This document shows, in pieces, positions 1 to 5,981 of a stretch of DNA of 64,000 bases; position 1 is the first letter of the stretch, and each line of letters starts with the position of its first letter. The DNA is taken from the NCBI RefSeq assembly GCF_000383595.1, contig NZ_KB911581.1, positions 8,763,519-8,827,518 of the forward strand, given 5' to 3'. The stretch comes from Streptomyces bottropensis ATCC 25435 (GTDB lineage: Bacteria; Actinomycetota; Actinomycetes; Streptomycetales; Streptomycetaceae). Under the pieces are notes generated by a model. The model had not been told where the DNA came from. It made no database searches and saw nothing but the letters and a program-made list of their open reading frames with translations. Both the position numbers and the translations under genes were made by a program.

Positions 1-113
1 GAAGGCGTGTGGGGCGGTACGGCCTTATGGGCATTGCGCCACGCCCGACGGATGACGGAATGGGTGAGGATGCCGCCCGACTCGCCTTGGAGGCTGGGAA
101 CCAGGTTCACTTA
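1..113. other. Window edge with no recognisable gene
   Basis: This stretch lies beyond the stop codon of the leftward acetyltransferase gene. I see no convincing coding frame, hairpin or repeat in it. It may belong to a feature that starts outside the window. Confidence 0.4.
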
Positions 114-695
114 TCACAAGCCGTTTTCACCGGCAGTCAGGTTTGGATTCGTAGCCACGTTCGCCGGTTGGGCAATGTAGATCCAGTCGAAGCCGTCGTA
201 TCCCTCGGTGTCCAGATGCTGTGCGCGGTTGAGCCCGGCGCGTATCGCCACGCGCTGAGAAGCAAGGTTGGCTGGTCGAACGCGGGCGATCAGCGGGAGT
301 TCGGGCAGATGATGGGATGCCCAGGTGGCAACCGCGGCTGCGGCTTCGGCGGCGAAGCCCTGGCCCCAGGCTGAGGTGGCGAAACGGTAGAAGAGGTTCA
401 GGACCGGGGCCCCGTGCAGTTCCATGGGCTTGATTCCGCAGAATCCGAGCCGCTGAGCGGAGCCGTGGTGCCGGACAACCCAGTACCCGTATCCGTACCG
501 CCGCCACTGGTCGTCCCACCGCTGGTAGAGCGCCTCTGCTTCCTCGAACCGGGCGAGCGCATCGGACGGGTTGTGGGCACAGGTCTCAGGATCGCGGTGG
601 ACGGCGAAGATCGCCTCGACATCGGATGCGGTCGGGCGTCTCAGCAACAGCCGGGCGGTCTGCAGCTCGACGGCTGCTGGGCTCCGGTCACTCAT
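114..695 (-). CDS. GNAT family N-acetyltransferase, RimJ/RimL type
   Basis: A 193-residue protein with the layout of a RimJ/RimL-like acetyl-CoA-dependent N-acetyltransferase. It opens with LQTARLLLRRPTASDVEAIF, typical of this subgroup. The middle has the YWVVRHHGSAQRLGFCGIKP strand pair, and an acetyl-CoA-binding segment (WGQGFAAEAAAAV) sits near residues 110-125. The terminal NLASQRVAIRAGL motif is the usual bulge helix. The natural substrate cannot be read from the sequence; protein N-termini, amino sugars and small-molecule amines are all possible. Its ATG overlaps the stop of the upstream TetR gene in an ATGA arrangement, so the two are translationally coupled and probably co-regulated. 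Confidence 0.85.
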   Translation of the reverse strand: MSDRSPAAVELQTARLLLRRPTASDVEAIFAVHRDPETCAHNPSDALARFEEAEALYQRWDDQWRRYGYGYWVVRHHGSAQRLGFCGIKPMELHGAPVLNLFYRFATSAWGQGFAAEAAAAVATWASHHLPELPLIARVRPANLASQRVAIRAGLNRAQHLDTEGYDGFDWIYIAQPANVATNPNLTAGENGL

Positions 696-1312
696 GTCAA
701 GACCGCATCACCGGTACGGAAGATTCGGTTCAGGTGGTGGTCCAGGACTGTGGTCGCGGACTCCGGGCTGCGCTGGCCGACGAGGATGCTGGTGCCGAGT
801 CCCGCAGACATGGCAAGCAGGCCGGCTGCCTCCAACCGTGCGTCCACACCGGGCTCAAGCAGTGCCGCTTCTTGCGCCTGGCGGAGGAGTTCGGTCAGGG
901 CATCTTCGGCGGCATCGGGGTTCTTGATGAAGGGCTGGGCTGCGAGCGCCGGGTCGTTCACGGCCAGAACTGCGTATGAGGTGTAGAGGTGGTGGAAGGT
1001 GCGGCTCTCGTCGTCTGTCGGCAGCGCCGCCATCAGCAGCGCCTTGACCATCGCGCGCGGACCAGGACTGTCCCCGGCGGCCCGTACACGGGCGGAGACC
1101 CGCTCCCCGAATCTCTCCGCCAGAAGCTCAAGCCCGAAGAACAGCAACTTTTCCTTGGTCTGGAAGTAGTACTGCACCAGCCGCAGTGATACGCCCGCCT
1201 CCGCTGCCACATCGCGCATCCCGACGGCATGCAGCCCGCGTCGGCCGGCGACCCGGACGAGGGCCTCGGCGATCTCGGTGCGCCGTTCTGCGTGGTCTAC
1301 GCGCTTGGGCAT
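692..1312 (-). CDS. TetR family transcriptional regulator
   Basis: A 206-residue one-component regulator. The N-terminal helix-turn-helix is clear: RTEIAEALVRVAGRRG, then GMRDVAAEAGVSLRLVQYYF, the hallmark TetR recognition-helix region at about residues 30-50. The remainder is an alpha-helical ligand-binding and dimerisation domain of unknown ligand. I chose the ATG giving MPKRVDH; an ATG 14 codons upstream would add an unstructured tail and lies closer to the operator region. It is divergent from the alpha/beta hydrolase and overlaps the acetyltransferase by 4 bp. Two palindromes in the 110-bp gap to the hydrolase are candidate operators, suggesting autoregulation and hydrolase repression. 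Confidence 0.9.
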   Translation of the reverse strand: MPKRVDHAERRTEIAEALVRVAGRRGLHAVGMRDVAAEAGVSLRLVQYYFQTKEKLLFFGLELLAERFGERVSARVRAAGDSPGPRAMVKALLMAALPTDDESRTFHHLYTSYAVLAVNDPALAAQPFIKNPDAAEDALTELLRQAQEAALLEPGVDARLEAAGLLAMSAGLGTSILVGQRSPESATTVLDHHLNRIFRTGDAVLT

Positions 1313-1362
1313 CGGCCGGTTCTCCCCTCGTCGTTCCTGCCATGGCTCCCACATCTTGATGA

Positions 1363-1398
1363 TACAGCTGTACCAACTCCGTGGTACGTTCGTATCAC
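1363..1398. promoter_or_regulatory. Two palindromic operator candidates for the TetR regulator
   Basis: The divergent TetR-hydrolase gap holds TACAGCTGTA, a perfect 10-bp palindrome at 1363-1372. A second site, GTGGTACGTTCGTATCAC at 1381-1398, has two 8-bp arms with 7 of 8 positions complementary. Both share GATAC/GTACC-like flanks, as expected for two sites bound by one dimer family. Binding by the adjacent TetR protein is inference. Confidence 0.55.
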
Positions 1399-1422
1399 AA
1401 AACCGAGACGCCGGAGGTGGCC

Positions 1423-2334
1423 ATGACTGAGACCGCTGCCCGACCCCAGGCCGATGTCGGCCGTTATGTGAGCGATGACTGGCGGGATCGCTACTTCACG
1501 GCCTGCGATGCGGTCTACGCACTGGGGGCGCCCGCGCTCGCGGAAGAGGACGTCGAGACGTCCTTCGGTACGACTCACGTCCACCGCTATGGCCCCGCGA
1601 ACGAGGCTGCCCAATCCCGCACCCCCATCGTCCTGGTGCACGGGGCGGGCTCCTGCTCCGCCATGTGGTACCCGAACACCCCCGCTCTCAGCGCAGACCG
1701 CCCGGTCTACGCGATCGACACCCTGGGCGATCCCGGCCGCAGCGTGCAGCGCGAACCCATCCACCAGCCCGAACATGCGGCGCGGTGGCTGGATGAGACG
1801 CTCGCCGGGCTCGGACTCGACCGCGTCCACCTCGTCGGCTCCTCCTACGGAGGCTGGCTTGCCCTGAACCAGGCGCACCGCAGGCCCGGTCGCCTCGCCT
1901 CGGTCACCTTGCTCGACCCCGGCGGCCTGGAGAAGGTGGGGTTGCGCTTCTTCGTCTGGATCTTCGCCAGCCTCTTCGCAACCTTCGCGCCCAAGGTGCT
2001 CCGCCCGCGACTGGCCGCCTGGCTCGAACAGCCGGTCCTCGTCGTGCCGGAACTGCGCGCGATGATCAGAACGGCGGTTCGCGCCTACCGCATACGCCGT
2101 CCAGCGCCGCTTCCCCTGTCCGAGGAGGAGCTGTCCACCATCCGCACTCCGCTCTATCTGGTGCTGGGCAAGCGAAGCCTCCTCGTGCACCCGCAGCGGC
2201 AGGCGGAGCGTGTGCCGCGTCTGATCCCCGATGCCCGAGCCGAGATCATCTCCAGCACGGGCCACGGGCCGCAGATCGACCACGCGGAGGAGATCAACCG
2301 CCGGATGCTGACCTTCATGGCCTCCGTCGACTGA
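1423..2334 (+). CDS. Alpha/beta hydrolase
   Basis: A 303-residue alpha/beta-hydrolase-fold protein. TPIVLVHGAGSCSAMW carries the oxyanion-hole HG motif, and VHLVGSSYGGW is the nucleophile elbow with Ser at about residue 141. STGHGPQIDHAEE near the C-terminus supplies the catalytic His. The segment VLGKRSLLVHPQ, where many relatives have GxxD, shows Ser instead of Asp, so the acid residue may come from elsewhere. The substrate is unknown; esterase or lactonase activity is plausible. The start is the ATG at 1423 behind GGAGG at 1413-1417, not an ATG-less extension upstream. It is divergent from the TetR gene and likely its target. Confidence 0.85.
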   Translation: MTETAARPQADVGRYVSDDWRDRYFTACDAVYALGAPALAEEDVETSFGTTHVHRYGPANEAAQSRTPIVLVHGAGSCSAMWYPNTPALSADRPVYAIDTLGDPGRSVQREPIHQPEHAARWLDETLAGLGLDRVHLVGSSYGGWLALNQAHRRPGRLASVTLLDPGGLEKVGLRFFVWIFASLFATFAPKVLRPRLAAWLEQPVLVVPELRAMIRTAVRAYRIRRPAPLPLSEEELSTIRTPLYLVLGKRSLLVHPQRQAERVPRLIPDARAEIISSTGHGPQIDHAEEINRRMLTFMASVD

Positions 2335-2745
2335 CAACCGCCCCGCCGACGGGCCAGGACAGCGCCGAGGGACGGCCGGCCAGAGCCTGGGCCGGTAGAA
2401 GGACCCTTCACGGTCGTTCAGACGGGGCCGGGGGCGGTGGCCGCTCCCACGGTCGGCCGCACATGAACGCAGGTGAACGGCCCCGTCCGAGTCGCTCAGG
2501 ACCACCACCACAGTCGGAAAGCGTGTGGGGGGCAACCCCTCACGAGTTCGAATCTCGTATCCTCCGCAGCCGCCACTTCTCCTGCCTTCGGCTCGTCTCG
2601 TCGGGCTGGGCCCGCGGTGGGGAGGTGCCCCAGACTCTGTCTTCGTACGGCATCCGCGGATCGCGGAACTGCGCCATCCTTGATCTTGGCGCCGAAGCGG
2701 CTTCGGCCCGCCTGTGACGTTTCCTGTCTGTCGAGGTGCACCCTC
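2335..2745. other. Intergenic region carrying a tRNA-Ser remnant
   Basis: About 410 bases separate the hydrolase from the helicase-associated gene. The only structured element I find is the 3' half of a tRNA-Ser described separately. A weak AGGTG precedes the downstream start codon. No integrase gene or insertion sequence is visible. Confidence 0.5.
2514..2566 (+). other. tRNA-Ser(GGA) 3'-half remnant, putative attachment site
   Basis: The segment begins at an anticodon-loop-like CGGAAAGCG and continues with a long variable arm (GGGGGGCAACCCC). It then has a perfect T arm (ACGAG, TTCGAAT, CTCGT) and an acceptor strand ATCCTCC followed by G. No matching GGAGGAT acceptor strand or D arm exists about 85 bases upstream, so this is not a functional tRNA. 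A copy running from the anticodon loop to the 3' end of a tRNA gene is what tRNA-targeting integrative elements leave at their distal end. In this orientation the element or its remains would lie to the left. Confidence 0.65.
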
Positions 2746-5175
2746 ATGAAGTCCCGATCGACGCTTGCGACTTGGCTGAGCGAACTCGACGGTTCCCGCC
2801 TGGCACGCATACTCGCGATGCGGAAGGACGCGGCCTCCGCTCCGGAACCACGCTCGGTGGGGGAACTGGCGGACCGTCTCCAACGACCAGGGTCCGTGGC
2901 ACTCGTCCTGCCCCAGCTCACGCTGCCGTGCTTGCAGGCCGCCGAGGCGCTGGCAGCCCTGGGAGCACGAGCGACCCGGGACAGCCTCGCGGAGCTGCTC
3001 GGCTCGACATCCCCTGCGGCGGTACACGCGCTGGACGCGACCCTGGAGGCGCTGTCGGATCGGGCGCTCGTGTGGCCTGACGGCAACGAGGCACTCCGCA
3101 CGCCTACGCCCTTGCGGCAGGCGTGGAGCACACCCCTGGGACTTGACGCCCCGCTGGAAGAGTTGCTGGCCGGCACCACCTCGGAGGAACTGCGCGGCAT
3201 GCTTGCGGTCCTGGGTATCAAGCCACCCGGTACCAAGCAGCAGCGACTCGGGGCTCTGGTGGAGCATCACAGTGACGCGGCACGGGTCGCCGCGTTGGTG
3301 GGTCAAGCACCGGCGGCCACACGGAAGTTGCTTGAGCAGAGCGCCAGGGCCACGCCGCGTCAGTCATTGTTCGTCGCGTTCGGGGCTCCTGGCCACGACC
3401 TCCGACCAGGCGCCCGATGGGCACTCGACCGCGGGCTTCTGCTCCAGGACCGTCACGGGTACGGGCCCGTCCGGATGCCGGTCGAGGTGGCCTTGGCCCT
3501 GCGGGGCCCCGATTGGCACGCTCCGTTCGAACCTCTGCCTCCCGTCACACAGTTGGTGCCCATCACCTCCTCGGAGGTGGAGCGGGAGGCCGCGGTGGCC
3601 GCCACCGCGTTCGCGGCCCATGCCGCCTCCGTCCTTTCGGCGTGCGCGACCGCTCCACCGACCCGGCTGAAGTCGGGCGGGATCGGCGCCCGTGAACTGG
3701 CCCGGCTCGGCAAGGCCGCCCAAGCGGACGACGCCGTCGTACGCATCGCCCTGGAGACCGCGTACGCCGCCGGACTGCTGTCCCGCGACGGCGATCGCGT
3801 AGCTCCCACCGAGGCTTACGACGCCTGGGCCGAGCAGGAGCCCGCAGAACAACTCGCCGTACTGCTCCGGGCATGGCGGGATCTGCCGCTCACCCCCACC
3901 CGGGCGCGCGACGAAGACAACAAGGCGCTTCCCGCGCTTGCCGGTGCGCCTGACTGCGGCGGCTGTCAGCAGGCCCGCCACGGGCTGCTCACCGCGGCAG
4001 CGGGGCTCCCGTCAGGACAGGGGGTGAAGCTCGCCTCGGAGCTGGGGCCGCTCGTCGCCTGGCACCGTCCGCTCGCGGACGACGCCTCGCCCCAGGACAC
4101 GGCACCGTTCAGCACCGTGATCCGCGAAGGCGAACTGCTGGGCGTGCTGGCACGGGGTGCGCTGTCCCCACTCGGTGCCCACCTGGCGGCCCACGCCGAC
4201 GAAGAGCTCGACATCACGGCCCGGCGGCTGCTGCCCCCCGCGACCACGACGGCCCGGATCGGCGCCGACCTCACCGCCGTCGTCACCGGCACCCCGTCCG
4301 CGCGACTCGCGGCGCTGCTGGATTCGATGGCCGACCGGGAGACCAGTGGCACGGCGTCAGTATGGCGCTTCAGTGCCGGCAGTATCCGCCGGGCTCTGGA
4401 CGCCGGCCGCACCCCGGACGACATCACAGCCGACCTGGCAGCCGGCTCCGCCACGGCACTGCCACAGCCGCTGACCTATCTCATCGCCGACACCGCACGA
4501 GGTCACGGTCGGGTGCGCATCGCCCCCGCGGCCTGTGTCATCCACGGCGACGAACCCGCGCTCCTGGCCGAACTCGCCGCCCACCGCGCACTGTCCAAGC
4601 TCGCCCTGCGGCAGCTCGCCCCGACGGTCCTGGTCAGCGGCAGCCCACCCGCGACGGCTCTCGCCGCGCTCCGTGCTGCGGGCTACGCCCCGGTCGCCGA
4701 GACCGCCGAGGGAACGGTGCGCATCGAGAAGCGCCTGCCGCAGAGGGCCGCCGCTGCCGTCCCGCCCCCGCGAAGGAACGTCGGGCCGCGCGGCCCCCGG
4801 ACGACCACAACCGGCGCCTCGGACATGCCCACCGACGCCGGGATGGACGTCCTGGCCGACCGGCTGCTCAAGGCCCCGCCCATCGCACCGGACCCCGACC
4901 CGTTCGGCAGCGGGGTGCCATTCGCGACGGACACCGAGGAGATCGTCTCCGGATACGCGAAGCACCTGTCGTACAGCGATGTCCGCCAGCTCGCTCATGC
5001 CATCGACACCCGTGCGGCCATCACGGTCGAGTACATCGCCACCTCGGGCAACCGGACCGTACGCACCCTCAGCGACCTGGAACTCGACCCGCCCTACCTC
5101 GACGCCTGGTGCCACCTGCGCGAAGCGGAACGTGTCTTCACTCTCTCCCGCATCCATGGCGTGATGCCCGCGTAG
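2746..5175 (+). CDS. Helicase-associated domain protein with C-terminal WYL-like module
   Basis: An 809-residue protein beginning MKSRSTLATWLSELD, the usual N-terminus of a conserved actinobacterial family annotated as helicase C-terminal or helicase-associated domain proteins (XPB/Ssl2 N-terminal-like). I see no Walker A or DEAD box, so it is not itself a helicase motor; it may partner an XPB-type helicase or act in DNA metabolism. The last 80 residues (LAHAIDTRAAITVEYIATSG and the following strands) resemble a WYL module, a ligand- or nucleic-acid-sensing fold. A longer in-frame reading upstream passes through the tRNA remnant and is rejected. The product ends 80 bp before the PIN pseudogene. 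Confidence 0.8.
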   Translation: MKSRSTLATWLSELDGSRLARILAMRKDAASAPEPRSVGELADRLQRPGSVALVLPQLTLPCLQAAEALAALGARATRDSLAELLGSTSPAAVHALDATLEALSDRALVWPDGNEALRTPTPLRQAWSTPLGLDAPLEELLAGTTSEELRGMLAVLGIKPPGTKQQRLGALVEHHSDAARVAALVGQAPAATRKLLEQSARATPRQSLFVAFGAPGHDLRPGARWALDRGLLLQDRHGYGPVRMPVEVALALRGPDWHAPFEPLPPVTQLVPITSSEVEREAAVAATAFAAHAASVLSACATAPPTRLKSGGIGARELARLGKAAQADDAVVRIALETAYAAGLLSRDGDRVAPTEAYDAWAEQEPAEQLAVLLRAWRDLPLTPTRARDEDNKALPALAGAPDCGGCQQARHGLLTAAAGLPSGQGVKLASELGPLVAWHRPLADDASPQDTAPFSTVIREGELLGVLARGALSPLGAHLAAHADEELDITARRLLPPATTTARIGADLTAVVTGTPSARLAALLDSMADRETSGTASVWRFSAGSIRRALDAGRTPDDITADLAAGSATALPQPLTYLIADTARGHGRVRIAPAACVIHGDEPALLAELAAHRALSKLALRQLAPTVLVSGSPPATALAALRAAGYAPVAETAEGTVRIEKRLPQRAAAAVPPPRRNVGPRGPRTTTTGASDMPTDAGMDVLADRLLKAPPIAPDPDPFGSGVPFATDTEEIVSGYAKHLSYSDVRQLAHAIDTRAAITVEYIATSGNRTVRTLSDLELDPPYLDAWCHLREAERVFTLSRIHGVMPA

Positions 5176-5255
5176 GACTCGGCGGCCAGGCCGGGTGCCC
5201 GGATGCCGGGGTGTGCCACTTCGAGAACATTCGAGAACAAGGGGAACTACCGTCG

Positions 5256-5640
5256 GTGAACGCGGCCCAGTTCCTGATCGACACCAGCGCGCTCGCTCGG
5301 TTCATGTGCGAGGACGCGGAGCAGTACGGCTGGGACCAGGCAGCAGCAGCCGGGCTCATCGCCACCTGCCCGATCACCGAGCTTGAGTTCTTCTACAGCG
5401 CCCGGGCGGCCGCCGACAGGGCGCGCGGCATCGAGGACATACGACTGATCTTCGGTTGGGTTCCCGTCGAAGACCGCGCCTACGACCGCGCCTGGCAGGT
5501 CCAAGAGGCTCTCACCAAACAGGGAAAGCATCGCAGTGCGGGTGCGGTGGATCTCGTCGTCGCCGCGACGGCCGAGCTGCAAGGGCTCACCTTCCTGTGT
5601 TGCATTCACCTCCGTACCGCACCGTTCAGGAGCACCACCT
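5256..5640 (+). pseudogene. PIN-domain (VapC-like) toxin, C-terminally broken
   Basis: From a GTG at 5256 the frame encodes a PIN-domain ribonuclease: FLIDTSALARF supplies the first Asp, ITELEFFY the conserved Glu and AGAVDLVVAATAELQGLTF the third acidic site. The usual final segment with the fourth acidic residue (an LHRDxDF-like sequence) is missing. After about 5594 the frame reads FLCCIHLRTAPF and then runs without a stop into the opposite-strand RiPP genes. A neighbouring frame resumes with CVAFTSVP, which suggests a small deletion plus frameshift. No complete VapB antitoxin gene precedes it. I infer a dead or dying toxin gene. Confidence 0.7.
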
Positions 5641-5717
5641 GCCACAGCCGCACCGCAGGTCAGAACGCTCCCGCACACCCCTGCACCCCAAGACGAACAT
5701 GTGGAAAGCGTGTTGTC

Positions 5718-5981
5718 TCAGTCGAGGTGGGTGATGTCCGTCCAGTGCCAGGCCTGGAGGGACGGGTCCGTGAAGATGCGGTTCAGGGTGTGGTTCAGGT
5801 CCGGGGTCGGGGTCGGTCGTGCGGGGCGGCCGAGGCGGACGGTGAAGTGGGTGCCCTTGACGTGCGGTTCGTAGTGCCAGTCCTCGGGGAGCAGGGCCAG
5901 GAACCGTACGGCGGCCAGTTCCGGGGCGCCGGCCGTCGCGGTGGGGCGGGGTTCGATCAGGACTACGCGGTGGTCTGTCAT
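5718..5981 (-). CDS. Small protein of unknown function, last gene of the RiPP cluster
   Basis: An 87-residue protein that I do not recognise. It has no Cys, no signal peptide and no membrane segment. The C-terminal half (HVKGTHFTVRLGRPARPTPT, then a Pro-rich turn and a Trp/Asp-rich tail ending TDITHLD) suggests a small soluble fold. Its ATG overlaps the LanKC stop (ATGA), so it is translationally coupled to the lanthipeptide synthetase and probably works with it. Possible roles are a LanKC accessory, a leader-binding factor or an immunity-related protein; none can be chosen from sequence alone. Confidence 0.65.
   Translation of the reverse strand: MTDHRVVLIEPRPTATAGAPELAAVRFLALLPEDWHYEPHVKGTHFTVRLGRPARPTPTPDLNHTLNRIFTDPSLQAWHWTDITHLD

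Noticed and set aside
2473..2745. Longer N-terminus for the helicase-associated protein
   Set aside because: The in-frame extension passes through the tRNA remnant and lacks a Shine-Dalgarno; the protein family begins at the ATG at 2746.
1297..3306. A 669-codon minus-strand frame across the hydrolase and tRNA remnant
   Set aside because: It overlaps a well-supported hydrolase gene and the tRNA fragment and has no recognisable domain.
5203..5259. VapB antitoxin remnant upstream of the PIN gene
   Set aside because: The only frame ending at the toxin start is 18 codons long and shows no antitoxin features.
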